Shown: positions 47,588 to 58,766, counted from the first letter of the stretch. The stretch is 64,000 bases of DNA from an uncultured Shimia sp. (GCA_937897325.1 CALCOY010000069.1:1-64000); one strand, 5' to 3'. Notes: generated by a model from the sequence alone, not told the origin. Made by a program: numbers and translations.

Positions 47588-48094
47588 GTGGCGCGCAGGT
47601 TCAGAGGTGAAAGCCACCACAAGGTGGACGCAAAGGGCAGGGTATCGATCCCGGCATCCTTTCGCCGTGTGCTCGAGGCCGCTGACCCAAACTGGCGCGA
47701 TGGCGACAATCCTGAACTGGTCATCGTATATGGAGACCACCGTCGTAACTATCTTGAATGCTACACGATGGAGGCCATCGACGAGGTTGATGCCAAGATC
47801 GATGCGCTGCCCCGGGGCTCGATGGAGCGCAAGATGCTCCAGCGTCTTTTTCACGGGCAATCCTTTCCCACATCCGTCGATGAGACGGGTCGGCTTGTCC
47901 TGCCGGCAAAGCTGCGCCAGAAGGTCGATCTTGATGCCGAGGCCTTCTTTATCGCCGCCGGTGACACATTCCAGATCTGGAAGCCCGAAACCTACGAGGC
48001 GGAAGAGCTGTCGCGCACCGAAGACTGGCTGGATGAACTGCCGGACGATTTTGATCCGCTCTCCTTCCTCGATCGGTCCAAGGGAGAGGCGTGA
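47588..48094 (+). CDS. mraZ: Transcriptional regulator MraZ
   Basis: 168 residues from GTG 47588 ([22 protein letters not shown]). Two SpoVT/AbrB-like halves, each with a DxKGR/DExGR motif ([13 protein letters not shown] and [13 protein letters not shown]). A ring-forming regulator that binds upstream of its own dcw operon. First gene of the cluster; its stop is 1 base before the rsmH start. Confidence 0.94.
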   Translation: MARRFRGESHHKVDAKGRVSIPASFRRVLEAADPNWRDGDNPELVIVYGDHRRNYLECYTMEAIDEVDAKIDALPRGSMERKMLQRLFHGQSFPTSVDETGRLVLPAKLRQKVDLDAEAFFIAAGDTFQIWKPETYEAEELSRTEDWLDELPDDFDPLSFLDRSKGEA

Positions 48095-48095
48095 T

Positions 48096-49094
48096 ATGGC
48101 TGCCGCTGCTGCCGCTATGTCTGACGCCGCACCGCACATCCCTGTTCTTTTGCGCCCGCTTCTGGCGGCTGTTGCGCCGGTGACGGGCCGCTGGCTCGAC
48201 GGCACTTTCGGGGCAGGTGGTTACACGCGGGCGCTGCTGGATGCCGGGGCCGATCAGGTGATTGCTGTGGACCGCGACCCCAAGGCCTTTGATCTGGCCC
48301 GGGACTGGGCCAGGACGTATGGCGAGCGCTTGATTCAGCAACCGGGTGTCTTTTCCCGGCTGGACGATTATGCGCAAGATCTCGACGGCGTGGTGCTCGA
48401 TCTCGGCGTCAGCTCCATGCAGTTGGATCAGGCAGATCGCGGTTTTTCTTTTCAGAAGGATGGCCCTCTGGATATGCGCATGTCGCAATCAGGCCCTTCC
48501 GCCGCCGATTTGGTGAACCGCGCGGATCAGGTCGAACTGGCCGACATTCTGTTTCATTTCGGTGAAGAACGCGCCTCCCGCCGGATCGCAAGGGCGATCG
48601 TCGCCGCCCGCGCCGCCGCGCCCATCATGACGACCTTGGCGCTGGTCAGGATCATAGAAGGATGTCTGCCGCGTCAGAAACCCGGCCAGTCCCATCCCGC
48701 AACGCGCAGTTTCCAGGCCTTGCGCATCGCGGTAAACGCGGAATACGAAGAGCTGTATCAAGGGCTTATGGCGGCAGAGCGGGCATTGAGGCCGGGCGGC
48801 AAACTGGCTGTCGTCACCTTTCATTCGGTCGAGGACCGCATGGTCAAACGGTTCCTCACTGTGCGGACGGGCGGGGCAGGGCGCGCCAACCGCTATGCGC
48901 CGGAAGAGGCCAGGTCAGAGCCGCAATTCACCCAAACCAGCCGCAAGGCCATTGGTCCCGACGATCATGAGCTGACGGAAAATCCGCGCAGCAGGTCGGC
49001 CAAGCTGCGGGTGGCGATCCGCACTTCGGCCCCGGCGGGCCGCGTGGATCCCAAGGCCATTGGTATGCCCCAAACGCCCGAGAGGGGGAGATAA
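48096..49094 (+). CDS. rsmH: 16S rRNA (cytosine(1402)-N4)-methyltransferase
   Basis: 332 residues from ATG 48096, with AGGGAGAGG seven bases before it. [18 protein letters not shown] is the SAM loop; [19 protein letters not shown] and [31 protein letters not shown] are the family marks. Its stop overlaps ftsL by one base. Confidence 0.96.
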   Translation: MAAAAAAMSDAAPHIPVLLRPLLAAVAPVTGRWLDGTFGAGGYTRALLDAGADQVIAVDRDPKAFDLARDWARTYGERLIQQPGVFSRLDDYAQDLDGVVLDLGVSSMQLDQADRGFSFQKDGPLDMRMSQSGPSAADLVNRADQVELADILFHFGEERASRRIARAIVAARAAAPIMTTLALVRIIEGCLPRQKPGQSHPATRSFQALRIAVNAEYEELYQGLMAAERALRPGGKLAVVTFHSVEDRMVKRFLTVRTGGAGRANRYAPEEARSEPQFTQTSRKAIGPDDHELTENPRSRSAKLRVAIRTSAPAGRVDPKAIGMPQTPERGR

Positions 49095-49438
49095 TGCGCA
49101 CGCTTTTTTTCGTCCTGACCATCGCGTCCGTGATCGGTCTGGCATTCTGGGCCTACCGTGAGAATTACGCCACCCGCGAAGCACTCGCTGGGGCTGAACG
49201 CATGCGTGATGAAATACGCGCCGCCCATAGCCGTCTGTCCGTGTTGCGGGCCGAATGGGCCTATCTAAACCGTCCCGACCGGCTCCGCGATCTTGCCGAT
49301 CTGAACTTTGATCGCCTTGGCCTTTTGCCTCTACGCCCTGATCAGTTTGGCCGTATCGACGAAGTTGCCTATCCCGCCCCGCCCGAACAAAGCCGGCTTG
49401 AGGCGATCGATGTCTCCCTGCGGGAGGACAGCGAATGA
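49094..49438 (+). CDS. ftsL: Cell division protein FtsL
   Basis: 114 residues. A single N-terminal membrane helix (LFFVLTIASVIGLAFWAY) and a periplasmic coiled coil (EALAGAERMRDEIRAAHSRLSVLRAEWAYLNRPDRL), the usual alphaproteobacterial FtsL form. Part of the FtsQLB divisome complex. It lies between rsmH and ftsI with overlapping ends on both sides. Confidence 0.92.
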   Translation: MRTLFFVLTIASVIGLAFWAYRENYATREALAGAERMRDEIRAAHSRLSVLRAEWAYLNRPDRLRDLADLNFDRLGLLPLRPDQFGRIDEVAYPAPPEQSRLEAIDVSLREDSE

Positions 49439-51219
49439 CCCGCACGCCACTTCGCCCTCTCGCGCGCATTCTTTCAGCCCGTGCGGCCGGTGAAAACCCC
49501 AACGTGATCGAGCGCGAAAACATCCGCAAACGGCATGAAGAGATGCACGACAAGATGCGCCAGCGGGCAGAGGGGCGACTGTTCCTGTTGGGCCTTTTCT
49601 TTTTCTGCGCTTTCGTGGTGGTCGGCGGGCGAATGGGCGCGCTTGCCACGTCAGAGCCCACCGAACCCCGCGCGAGCGCCCCGGGTGCCACTATCTCGGC
49701 GGCGCGCGCGGATATCGTTGACCGGGACGGGCGCCTTCTGGCAACGAACTTCGAAACACATGCGCTTTATGCCCAGCCACCGCACATGGTTGACCCGGAG
49801 GCGGCTGCTGAAAAGCTTGTTCAGATATTCCCGGAGCTAAAGCCGGAGCGTCTGATCAAGGACTTCACGGGCACGCGCAAATTCGTCTGGATCAAGCGCA
49901 AGATCAGCCCCGAACAAATGCAGGCTGTCCATGAAATCGGCGATCCCGGTCTGCTGTTCGGCCCGCGGGACATGCGCCTTTACCCCAATGGCCGGCTTGC
50001 CTCCCACATCCTTGGCGGTGCGTCTTTCGGCAAAGAGGGCGTGAGCGCCGCTGAAGTCATCGGTGTGGCTGGCGTCGAAAAACAGTTCGACGACTATCTT
50101 CTTGATCCCGCCAACGGCAACCGTCCGCTGAAGCTTGCGCTCGACTTGCCCGTGCAGGCCGCCGCCGAACGCGTGCTGTACGGTGGTATGCGCCTCATGA
50201 ATGCCAAGGGGGCCACCGCGATCCTGATGGATGTGCGGACGGGTGAGGTTGTCTCGCTTGTCTCGCTGCCTGATTTCGACCCCAACAATCGCCCGCGTCC
50301 ACTGACGCGCGGCGATCAGTCTGAAAGCCCGCTCTTCAACCGGGCGGTGCAGGGGGTGTACGAACTCGGCTCCACCTTCAAGATCTTCACCGCCGCACAG
50401 GCCATCGATCTGGGGATCGTTAACCGAAACACGGTGATCGATATTCGCGGCCCTCTGCAATGGGGTCGCTTCCGGATCCGCGATTTTCGCAATTACGGGA
50501 AAGAGCTGACGGTCGAAAACATCATCGTCAAATCCTCCAACATCGGCACCGCTCGGCTTGCCCAGCGGATTGGCACGCCCCGTCAACAAGACTTTCTGCG
50601 TGATCTGGGCTTCTTCAAACCGACCGAGTTCGAGATCCTCGAGGCCTCCTCGGGCAATCCGCTTTTGCCGCGCAACTGGTCCGAATTGTCGACAATGACG
50701 ATTTCCTATGGTCATGGCCTCAGCGCCTCGCCCATGCATCTGGCCACGGCTTATGCGGCCATCGCCAATGGCGGCTACATGGTCAAACCCACGATTCTGC
50801 GCCAATCTGGCCCCCGCATGGGCAAGCGCGTGCTCAGCGAACATAGCGCCCGCGTGGCCCGCCAGATGCTGCGCAAGGTCGTGGCCAACGGTACGGCGAG
50901 CATGGGTGAAGTGACCGGGTATTCCGTCGGCGGCAAAACCGGCACAGCGGACAAGCCGATGCCTCGGGGCGGCTACTATGAGGACAAGGTGATCGCGACA
51001 TTTGCCTCGATCTTCCCTGCGCATGATCCGCAATACGTCCTTGTCGTCACGCTAGACGAACCTGTTGAAACCAGTGGTGACGAACCTCGCCGTACGGCTG
51101 GCTGGACCGCCGTGCCCGTCGCCGCCGAGATGATCAAGCGGATCGCCCCGCTTCTGGGCGTCCGGCCCGGCGTTGAACCTGCAATCCGGGCTGATATAAC
51201 GCCTGCCAGCAGTAACTAG
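49435..51219 (+). CDS. ftsI: Septal peptidoglycan transpeptidase FtsI (PBP3)
   Basis: 594 residues. A cytosolic tail, a membrane helix (LFLLGLFFFCAFVVVGGRM), a pedestal domain (SAARADIVDRDGRLLATNFE), and the transpeptidase: STFK near 313, SSN near 367, KTGT near 500. It crosslinks septal peptidoglycan with FtsW. Overlaps ftsL by 4 bases. Confidence 0.96.
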   Translation: MTRTPLRPLARILSARAAGENPNVIERENIRKRHEEMHDKMRQRAEGRLFLLGLFFFCAFVVVGGRMGALATSEPTEPRASAPGATISAARADIVDRDGRLLATNFETHALYAQPPHMVDPEAAAEKLVQIFPELKPERLIKDFTGTRKFVWIKRKISPEQMQAVHEIGDPGLLFGPRDMRLYPNGRLASHILGGASFGKEGVSAAEVIGVAGVEKQFDDYLLDPANGNRPLKLALDLPVQAAAERVLYGGMRLMNAKGATAILMDVRTGEVVSLVSLPDFDPNNRPRPLTRGDQSESPLFNRAVQGVYELGSTFKIFTAAQAIDLGIVNRNTVIDIRGPLQWGRFRIRDFRNYGKELTVENIIVKSSNIGTARLAQRIGTPRQQDFLRDLGFFKPTEFEILEASSGNPLLPRNWSELSTMTISYGHGLSASPMHLATAYAAIANGGYMVKPTILRQSGPRMGKRVLSEHSARVARQMLRKVVANGTASMGEVTGYSVGGKTGTADKPMPRGGYYEDKVIATFASIFPAHDPQYVLVVTLDEPVETSGDEPRRTAGWTAVPVAAEMIKRIAPLLGVRPGVEPAIRADITPASSN

Positions 51220-51234
51220 GCCGGAACTGGCAAC

Positions 51235-52716
51235 ATGGACCCGAAAGCAAAACCCTTGTCGGCGTTGGGTCTGATGGCACAAGGCGGGTCCAATCCGCCG
51301 ATCACCGGGCTTGCCGTCGACAGCCGCGACGTTAAGGAAGGCTACCTCTTTGCCGCCATGCCTGGGACCCGAATGCACGGCGGCGAATTCATTCAATATG
51401 CCCTGCGCATGGGCGCTGCTGCAATCCTCACCGATGCCGAAGGCGCGCAGATTGCACGGGCCGAGCTCGATGTGTCGCGAGCTGCTCTTGTGGTCACTGA
51501 AGCGCCGCGTGAATTGCTCTCTCGTTCTGCAGCACTCTGGTTTGGCGGGCAGCCTGAAAACATGGTTGCCGTAACCGGCACGAACGGAAAAACCTCGGTC
51601 TCCACCTTCGTGCGTCAGATATGGATCGAAATGGGTCTGCAGGCCGTCAATCTCGGCACCACAGGCGTCGAAGGGGCCTGGACCACCCCGCTTGCACATA
51701 CAACGCCCGAACCGATCACCTTACACCGCGTTCTGGCAGAGGCTGCCCAAAACGGCATCACCCATGCCGCGATGGAGGCGTCGTCCCACGGCCTCGACCA
51801 GCGCCGCCTGGATGGCGTCGTGCTGAAGGCCGGCGGTTTCACGAATTTTACGCAGGATCACCTCGACTATCACAGGACGTTCGAGGCCTATTTTGACGCC
51901 AAGGCAGGTCTTTTTGCCCGCGTCTTGCCCGAGGACGGCACGGCGGTGATCAACATTGAAGATGCGCGTGGCGTCGACATGGCCGCCATCGCGAGGGCCC
52001 GAGGTCAGAACGTCCTCACGATCGGGCGGGAGAGTGGCGATCTGTCGCTGTCGGGCCAGCGGTTTGATGCGACCGGTCAGGACGTGCTGTTTCACCATGA
52101 CGGCAAAGGCTATCAGACGCGGCTCTCCCTGATCGGGGGATTTCAGGCCGAGAATGTCCTGATGGCCTGCGGCCTCGTCATCGCCTGTGGTGCTGATCCT
52201 CACCGCGTGTTTCAGACGCTTCCGTATCTCACAACGGTACGAGGACGTATGCAGCTTGCAGCGGCGCGCGAAAACGGTGCGACGGTCTTTGTGGATTACT
52301 CCCACACGCCGGATTCCGTGGCGACCGCGCTCAGGGCCCTGCGGCCACATGTGCTGGGTCGCCTGATTGTCGTCGTCGGCGCAGGCGGGGATCGCGATAA
52401 GGGCAAGCGGCCATTGATGGGTCAGGCGGCGCATGACAATGCTGACGTCGTCTTTGTCACCGATGACAATCCGCGCAGCGAAGATCCCGCCACCATCCGC
52501 GCCGCCGTGATGGATGGCGCGCCTGAGGCGACCGAGGTTGGCGACCGGGCCGAGGCCATTCTGCGCGCCGTTGACACCCTAGAGCCCGGTGACGCGCTTT
52601 TGATCGCTGGCAAGGGGCATGAAACGGGCCAGGTTGTGGGCGACGATGTTCTGCCTTTCGATGATGTCGAACAGGCCAGCGTCGCGGTCGCCACGCTTGA
52701 CGGGAAGCCCGCGTGA
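51235..52716 (+). CDS. murE: UDP-MurNAc-tripeptide synthetase MurE (meso-DAP adding)
   Basis: 493 residues. ATP loop TGTNGKTS; TTGVEGAWTTPLAHTTP and EASSHGLDQRR; the DNPRSEDP motif marks addition of meso-diaminopimelate rather than Lys. Cytosolic. Its end overlaps murF by 4 bases. Confidence 0.96.
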   Translation: MDPKAKPLSALGLMAQGGSNPPITGLAVDSRDVKEGYLFAAMPGTRMHGGEFIQYALRMGAAAILTDAEGAQIARAELDVSRAALVVTEAPRELLSRSAALWFGGQPENMVAVTGTNGKTSVSTFVRQIWIEMGLQAVNLGTTGVEGAWTTPLAHTTPEPITLHRVLAEAAQNGITHAAMEASSHGLDQRRLDGVVLKAGGFTNFTQDHLDYHRTFEAYFDAKAGLFARVLPEDGTAVINIEDARGVDMAAIARARGQNVLTIGRESGDLSLSGQRFDATGQDVLFHHDGKGYQTRLSLIGGFQAENVLMACGLVIACGADPHRVFQTLPYLTTVRGRMQLAAARENGATVFVDYSHTPDSVATALRALRPHVLGRLIVVVGAGGDRDKGKRPLMGQAAHDNADVVFVTDDNPRSEDPATIRAAVMDGAPEATEVGDRAEAILRAVDTLEPGDALLIAGKGHETGQVVGDDVLPFDDVEQASVAVATLDGKPA

Positions 52717-54158
52717 CACTCTGGACCGCATCAGACGCCGCCGCCGCGACAGGCGGCGAAACGATGACCGATTGGGCGGCTAAGGGTGTCTCCATCGACA
52801 CCCGCACGATCGAGCAAGGCGATCTCTTTGTGGCCCTTAAGGCCGCGCGCGACGGACATGACTTTGTGTCACAGGCAATTCAGAAAGGTGCCGCGGCCGC
52901 CCTCGTTGATCACGTGCCAGAAGGTGTGACCGATACGGGCCCGCTGCTGATCGTTCCGGACGTACAAACGGCCCTCGAGGATCTGGGCAAAGCGGCGCGC
53001 GCCCGCACAAAAGCGCGCATCGTCGCCGTAACCGGCAGCGTCGGCAAGACCTCGACCAAGGAAATGCTGCGCGCGATCCTGTCCGATCAGGGCCGCACAC
53101 ATGCCTCGGTCGCCAGCTACAACAACCATTGGGGCGTACCTTTGACGCTGGCCCGGATGCCTGCCAACACGGAATATGCGGTGATCGAAATCGGCATGAA
53201 TCACCCAGGCGAAATCGCGCCGCTGTCGCAGATGACAAAACCCGACGTCGTGCTGATCACCACCGTTGCCGCCGCACATCTTGAAGCCTTTGACCACATC
53301 GAAGGGATCGCTGTGGAAAAAGCCTCGATCATCGATGGGCTTGGGCGGGGTGGGGCTGCAGTGCTCAACAACGATTGCTCGACCGCTGCGATCCTGCAGG
53401 CCAAGGCATTTGATGCCCATGTCCGCGACATCGGTTTTGGCGAACACGGGTTCGATTTCAAACTGCGCGAGGTCACGCTTCAGGGCGAGACAACGATTGT
53501 TCAGGCACTTGCCCGCGATGAGCCGTTGCTTTTCAAGATCGGCGCCCCCGGTCGACACTTTGCGATGAACGGTCTGGGCGCTTTGGCAGCGGTCGAGGCG
53601 CTTGGCGCAGATCTGGCCCTGGCCGTTCAGTCTCTGGGCCGTTGGTCCCCTTATGATGGCCGCGGTGCGCGTGAGGTTATCGCACTCGACCCGGTTGAGA
53701 CACATCTGACGCTGACCCTGATCGACGACAGCTACAACGCCAATCCAACATCAGTTGCAGCCGCCCTCGAAGTGCTTGCGGCAGCGGAAGTCACCCACGA
53801 CATCGGGCGCGTCAGCAAGGGCCGCCGCATCGCCTTTCTGGGCGACATGAAGGAATTGGGACCGAAGGCCGAGGCCATGCACCGCGATCTGGCCGATTTG
53901 CCCAGCGTTCAGGACTTAGATGTGGTTCATTGCGCCGGCCTGCTCATGCGCGACCTTTATGACGCACTTCCCGATCACCAGCGCGGCCTCTGGGCCGAGA
54001 CATCGGAAGAAATCGCTGCCCAGACCCCCAGCCGTTTGGACAGTGGCGATGTGGTTCTTGTCAAAGGGTCGCTTTCGATGGAGATGCGCCGCATCGTTGA
54101 CGCGATCCGAAAAATGGGTCATCCGGCGGCCTCAGATAACGAACAAGATCATGCGTGA
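52713..54158 (+). CDS. murF: UDP-MurNAc-pentapeptide ligase MurF
   Basis: 481 residues from GTG 52713. GSVGKTSTKEML is the ATP loop; EIGMNHPGEI and DDSYNANPTS are MurF motifs. Adds D-Ala-D-Ala to the muramyl tripeptide. Coupled to murE, followed after 12 bases by mraY. Confidence 0.96.
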   Translation: MTLWTASDAAAATGGETMTDWAAKGVSIDTRTIEQGDLFVALKAARDGHDFVSQAIQKGAAAALVDHVPEGVTDTGPLLIVPDVQTALEDLGKAARARTKARIVAVTGSVGKTSTKEMLRAILSDQGRTHASVASYNNHWGVPLTLARMPANTEYAVIEIGMNHPGEIAPLSQMTKPDVVLITTVAAAHLEAFDHIEGIAVEKASIIDGLGRGGAAVLNNDCSTAAILQAKAFDAHVRDIGFGEHGFDFKLREVTLQGETTIVQALARDEPLLFKIGAPGRHFAMNGLGALAAVEALGADLALAVQSLGRWSPYDGRGAREVIALDPVETHLTLTLIDDSYNANPTSVAAALEVLAAAEVTHDIGRVSKGRRIAFLGDMKELGPKAEAMHRDLADLPSVQDLDVVHCAGLLMRDLYDALPDHQRGLWAETSEEIAAQTPSRLDSGDVVLVKGSLSMEMRRIVDAIRKMGHPAASDNEQDHA

Positions 54159-54170
54159 GGCGGACTTCAG

Positions 54171-55292
54171 ATGCTCTATTGGTTGACCATCCTGTCGGAT
54201 GGCGGCGATTTCTTCAATCTTTTCCGTTACATCACCTTTCGCGCGGGCGGGGCGTTTCTGACGGCACTTGTCTTCGGCTTTCTTTTTGGCCGCCCGCTGA
54301 TCGCCGTTCTGCGCAAACGTCAAGGCAAGGGTCAGCCCATTCGCGATGACGGACCAGAGGGACACTTTGTCAAGGCCGGCACGCCTACCATGGGAGGGCT
54401 GCTGATTGTCGGTGCGCTTTTGACCTCTACACTGCTTTGGGCCCGGCTTGACAATGCCTTTGTCTGGCTCGTGCTGTTCGTGACGCTGGGCTTTGCGCTT
54501 GTGGGTTTCGCGGACGACTATGCCAAGGTCTCAAAAGGCAACCACAAAGGCGTGCCGGGCAAGCTGCGCCTTGCCATTGGCTTCGTAATCGCGGGCGTTG
54601 CCACCTACTGGGCGATGTATGTCCATGGTCTGAACGATCTTGATCTTGCGGCCAGGGTCGAGGATTACGATCCGCTTTCCGGACGCCTTGCCTTTCCCGT
54701 GTTCAAGGACGTTCTGCTGAATTTCGGGCTCATGTTCGTCCCTTTCGGCATGATCGTCATCGTCGGCTCTGCCAATGCTGTGAACCTGACCGACGGGCTC
54801 GACGGTCTGGCGATCATGCCCGTCATGATCGCCGGCGGTACGCTTGGCATCATCGCCTATGCCGTTGGCCGCGTCGATTTTACGGAATACCTTGATGTGC
54901 ACTATGTGCCGGGCACAGGCGAATTGCTGATCTTCACCGCTGCTCTGTTCGGTGGTGGCCTGGGCTTTCTGTGGTACAATGCCCCGCCTGCCGCCGTTTT
55001 CATGGGGGATACCGGCTCTCTTGCCTTGGGTGGAGCGCTTGGAGCCATAGCCGTCGCCACTAAGCACGAGCTTGTCCTCGCCATTGTGGGGGGGCTCTTC
55101 GTGGTCGAAGCGCTTAGTGTCATCATTCAGGTGCTGTACTTCAAAAGCACAGGCAAACGGGTCTTTCTGATGGCCCCGATTCATCATCACTACGAGAAGA
55201 AGGGATGGGCAGAACCTCAGATCGTTATCCGCTTCTGGATCATCTCTCTCATACTGGCAATGATCGGCCTAGCGACCCTCAAGGTTCGCTGA
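54171..55292 (+). CDS. mraY: Phospho-MurNAc-pentapeptide transferase MraY
   Basis: 373 residues with about ten membrane helices. GFADDYAKV (catalytic Asp pair), [13 protein letters not shown] (Mg and substrate loop) and [14 protein letters not shown] (periplasmic-side HHH motif) are all intact. Makes lipid I on undecaprenyl phosphate. Usually followed by murD in this group; here a PilJ-like gene intervenes. Confidence 0.96.
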   Translation: MLYWLTILSDGGDFFNLFRYITFRAGGAFLTALVFGFLFGRPLIAVLRKRQGKGQPIRDDGPEGHFVKAGTPTMGGLLIVGALLTSTLLWARLDNAFVWLVLFVTLGFALVGFADDYAKVSKGNHKGVPGKLRLAIGFVIAGVATYWAMYVHGLNDLDLAARVEDYDPLSGRLAFPVFKDVLLNFGLMFVPFGMIVIVGSANAVNLTDGLDGLAIMPVMIAGGTLGIIAYAVGRVDFTEYLDVHYVPGTGELLIFTAALFGGGLGFLWYNAPPAAVFMGDTGSLALGGALGAIAVATKHELVLAIVGGLFVVEALSVIIQVLYFKSTGKRVFLMAPIHHHYEKKGWAEPQIVIRFWIISLILAMIGLATLKVR

Positions 55293-55512
55293 TAGCGAGA
55301 AGAATTCACCCAGCAGTAGAAAAATTTGCGGATTTTTGCCTATAACTTCAATATCTTAGGTAGATCTTGGCCACAATAGGGCCAATTTGGACAAATTTTA
55401 CATAATTTCTCCCCAATCGCCTAATAGCACCATGTCTAGAAACGGGGTGCAGTGGCCCCGAACCCATTCACATTACTGTCCGGACCGGGCAGCTCTATCA
55501 AGGAGAGCTCGC

Positions 55513-56931
55513 ATGCGCCTCGCCCCCATGTCAAAAACAATTGCCTTAACGGCAGGTCTCGGCCTTGCCAGTGGTTTGTCTCTTTCAACATCCGTTTCTG
55601 CCGGGGATCTGGCCTTTGACGGCAGCAAAGTGCGGGTGAATCTGTCCAACAAGCTGAACATGCTGGGCCAGAAAGTCGCTGCTGCGGCTTGCAACATCGA
55701 TGCCGGTTTTGCTGTTGAAGACGCTAAAGAAGAACTTGTCGCGGCCCGCCGCGATTTTCAAACCATCATGAATGGTCTTGAAAACGGTGATGTTGTTCTG
55801 GGTATTCCCTCTGCCGAACGCCGTGCCGCCTCGCTTCGCTCGATCGCCAATGTGAAACAGGCCTGGGCGCCGATCGACGCGGCTGTCGAGGACATGCTGC
55901 AAGATCAGAACATCGATGCGGCGGCATCGACTATCGCTTCTGCCAACATGCCGCTGCTCGAAGCGACCGGCATTCTCGCATCTGACATCGTCGGCCAGTA
56001 CAGCAACCCGCACGAGATGACGCAAAGTGATGCGATGTCTTTGCGCTTTGCGGGCCGCCAGCGCATGATCTCCTACCAGATCTCGAAGGAGGTTTGCGGG
56101 ATCGCGACTGGTACGGACGCCTTTGGCGAAGCCGCAACGCTTCAGGAGCAGGTCAACATGTACGGCCTGTCGTTGGATGCGCTGACCAACGGCATGGCGG
56201 CCGCCGGGATCAACCCACCCCCGAACGAATTGATTACCAAAGAACTCACCAAGGTATCCGAAGAATGGCGGGCCGAGAAAGCGAGCATCGAAACCGTACT
56301 CAGTGGCGGCGCAACGGGCGGTGATCAGGTGATGGCTGTTCGGTCTTTGTCTACGGATCTCGTCAAGGACATGAACAATGTTGTGACGCTCTACATGTTG
56401 TCGAGCCAGAAAACCGATGACGTCTATCGCGTTGCACTCAATGCCTATGCGGAAAACGAATTGTCGAAATGGCTGACAAACGAAACCTTGATCGAAGCGA
56501 TCAAAGCCCAGAACGTCGCCCATGCCAGCCTTGGCCAGGATGATATCGACGCGCTCGACCAGACGTGGCGCGCCGAAGCCAAGGCTGATGGTGGGGATCT
56601 CATCAATGATCTGATCGGACGTCCGGCCTCTGCCTGGCTGCGCGACAACCAGAACGCCACCGCCGGTTTCGTGACCGAAGTTTTTGCGATGGACAATCTC
56701 GGGCTCAACGTCGCGCAAAGTGTCGTGACTTCTGACTATTGGCAGGGCGACGAGGCCAAGTGGAAGCAGACCTACGGCAATGGCAGCGGCCAGATGCATG
56801 TCAGCGAGGTCGAGCTTGACGAAAGCACCGGCGCCTACCAAACGCAGGTTTCGCTGCCAATCCACGACCCCGAAACCGACGAGATGATCGGTGCGATCAC
56901 CTTCGGCATCAATATCCAGTCTTTGCTCTGA
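55513..56931 (+). CDS. Exported PilJ-type sensor-domain protein
   Basis: 472 residues from ATG 55513 with AGGAGAG ahead; signal peptide MRLAPMSKTIALTAGLGLASGLSLSTSVSAG. RVNLSNKLNMLGQKVAAAACNI and SLRFAGRQRMISYQISKEVCGIA are two PilJ-type (type IV pili methyl-accepting N-terminal) helical bundles, each a binding site of the NIT/PilJ kind. The C-terminus AMDNLGLNVAQSVVTSDYWQGDEAKWKQTY then VSLPIHDPETDEMIGAITFGIN resembles a single Cache domain. There is no membrane helix after the signal and no signalling domain, so it is a free periplasmic binding protein or a lost receptor. It is alone between mraY and murD, with its own terminator. Confidence 0.78.
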   Translation: MRLAPMSKTIALTAGLGLASGLSLSTSVSAGDLAFDGSKVRVNLSNKLNMLGQKVAAAACNIDAGFAVEDAKEELVAARRDFQTIMNGLENGDVVLGIPSAERRAASLRSIANVKQAWAPIDAAVEDMLQDQNIDAAASTIASANMPLLEATGILASDIVGQYSNPHEMTQSDAMSLRFAGRQRMISYQISKEVCGIATGTDAFGEAATLQEQVNMYGLSLDALTNGMAAAGINPPPNELITKELTKVSEEWRAEKASIETVLSGGATGGDQVMAVRSLSTDLVKDMNNVVTLYMLSSQKTDDVYRVALNAYAENELSKWLTNETLIEAIKAQNVAHASLGQDDIDALDQTWRAEAKADGGDLINDLIGRPASAWLRDNQNATAGFVTEVFAMDNLGLNVAQSVVTSDYWQGDEAKWKQTYGNGSGQMHVSEVELDESTGAYQTQVSLPIHDPETDEMIGAITFGINIQSLL

Positions 56932-56957
56932 TATTCCTTTCACCAGGCAAAGCGGAA

Positions 56958-56982
56958 CGGTCCGGATCGGGCCGCCCTTTTT
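56958..56982 (+). terminator. Rho-independent terminator after the PilJ-like gene
   Basis: Stem CGGTCC / GGGCCG (one T-G pair) with loop GGATC, then CCCTTTTT. It splits the dcw cluster, so murD onward needs a promoter between 56983 and 57225. Confidence 0.65.
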
Positions 56983-57224
56983 CGTCGTTAAAGCCGAGGA
57001 TTGTGCGCCGTGTTGACTGCGCAAAACACCGATGGTCGTACCGACAAGACACCGACGTTTTGCCGACGTGAAACAGATAGGCACTTTGCCTTGTTTTTCT
57101 GGCATCAATTGACGCTTTCGTCGGCGTCGGGCAAAATCATCGCTGCGCCGCGCACGCGCCATTCACCTTTTCAAAGCTCCGGCAATCCTCTAGCCCTGTC
57201 CCGCGAAGAAGTCGGAGGACGCGC

Positions 57225-58619
57225 ATGATCCCTGTCCGTGGCCTGGAGAGCCAGAAAGTCGCCGTTCTGGGGTTGGGTCGATCCGGGCTCTCTGCTGCGC
57301 GCGCCCTCAAGGCAGGTGGCGCCCATCCGCTTTGTTGGGATGACAATGAAGAGGCCCGCGACAAGGCCGCCGGCGAAGGCTTCGAAATTGTTCGCTTCCG
57401 GGATGCAACAGACTTCGAGGACATCGCCCGTTTGATCACCTCGCCCGGCATCCCGCATCTCTATCCAAAACCCAACGCGGTTATCGCGGCGGCAATGGCG
57501 GCCGGAACACCCGTCGACAATGACATCAGCCTTTTCTTTCAATCCTTTGCCACGCCCGATTGGAACCGCTTTGATACCAGCCCGAAGGTGATTGCGGTGA
57601 CGGGATCGAACGGCAAATCCACAACGTCCGCCCTGATCCATCACGTTCTTGAGGCCGCCGGACGCAATGCGCAATTGGCCGGAAACATTGGACGCGGGGT
57701 GCTTGACCTTGAGCCGGCCATCGACGGCGAGGTCGTCGTGTTGGAGCTTTCCAGCTACCAGATTGATCTTGCGCGCAACCTCACGCCGGACGTCGCCGTA
57801 TTCACCAATCTCAGCCCCGATCATCTGGATCGCCATTCAGGTATGGGCGGCTATTTCGCTGCAAAGAAACGACTTTTTACGCAAGGCGGCCCGGATCGCG
57901 CGATCATCGGGACAGATGAAATCGAAGGCCAGTTCCTTGCCAATGTGATGTGCGAGGGCCCGTCCGATGACCGGGTCATCCGTGTGTCCATCGCCCAAAA
58001 GCTGTCGGGGCCCGGGTGGTCCGTCTTTGCGCGCAAAGGGTTTCTGAATGAGTTCCGAAAAGGTCGGCAAGCCGGATCGATTGATCTGCGCGACATCGCA
58101 GCCTTACCCGGCACGCACAACCATCAAAATGCCTGCGCGGCCTATGCCGCTTGCAGGGCCGTGGGGCTGGCTCCACGTGTCATCGAGGCCGGATTGCGCA
58201 GCTTCAGTGGACTGCCCCATCGTAGCGAGGTGATCGCTGATCAATCGGGCATCCGCTACGTCAATGATAGCAAGGCGACGAATGTGGATTCCGCACTCAA
58301 AGCCTTGATGGCATTCAAGAATGTCCGTTGGATCTGCGGTGGACTGCAAAAAGAGGGCGGGTTGGACGCGCTCCGGCCCGCGATGGATCATGTGCGTAAG
58401 GCTTATGTGATCGGGCGGGAGGCCGCAGGTTTCGCCATGCAGCTTGATGTCGACACGCAGGTTTGCGGGGATATGGCCGTAGCGGTCACCGCCGCCATGC
58501 AGGAGGCGGAGCCGGGCGATGTGGTCCTTCTGGCTCCCGCTGCGGCGAGCTTTGATCAATACAACAATTTTGAGGCGCGGGGCGCGGATTTCACCGCCGA
58601 GGTCCGCGCGCGCCTCTAA
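57225..58619 (+). CDS. murD: UDP-MurNAc-L-Ala-D-Glu ligase MurD
   Basis: 464 residues. [17 protein letters not shown] is the N-terminal Rossmann loop, [13 protein letters not shown] the ATP loop, and [15 protein letters not shown] the C-terminal marker. Adds D-Glu. GGAGG stands about eight bases before ATG 57225. Confidence 0.96.
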   Translation: MIPVRGLESQKVAVLGLGRSGLSAARALKAGGAHPLCWDDNEEARDKAAGEGFEIVRFRDATDFEDIARLITSPGIPHLYPKPNAVIAAAMAAGTPVDNDISLFFQSFATPDWNRFDTSPKVIAVTGSNGKSTTSALIHHVLEAAGRNAQLAGNIGRGVLDLEPAIDGEVVVLELSSYQIDLARNLTPDVAVFTNLSPDHLDRHSGMGGYFAAKKRLFTQGGPDRAIIGTDEIEGQFLANVMCEGPSDDRVIRVSIAQKLSGPGWSVFARKGFLNEFRKGRQAGSIDLRDIAALPGTHNHQNACAAYAACRAVGLAPRVIEAGLRSFSGLPHRSEVIADQSGIRYVNDSKATNVDSALKALMAFKNVRWICGGLQKEGGLDALRPAMDHVRKAYVIGREAAGFAMQLDVDTQVCGDMAVAVTAAMQEAEPGDVVLLAPAAASFDQYNNFEARGADFTAEVRARL

Positions 58620-58766
58620 TCTCGCGAAACGAGCCTGAAACGCCACTATTTCCAATAAAACAGGGCCATTTACCGACCTTTGGTGCTGGTATGCACAGGC
58701 AATTGCCGCTATCATGCTATGAGATCCCGCAAAGGGACGCACACAGGCAGAGCAAGGCGACAGATC

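Noticed and set aside
47143-47610. Plus-strand frame upstream of mraZ
   Set aside because: Composition and overlap with the mraZ start do not support a gene.
55585-57162. 525-codon minus-strand frame opposite the PilJ-like gene
   Set aside because: Antisense shadow; the plus strand has a signal peptide, ribosome site and domain pattern.
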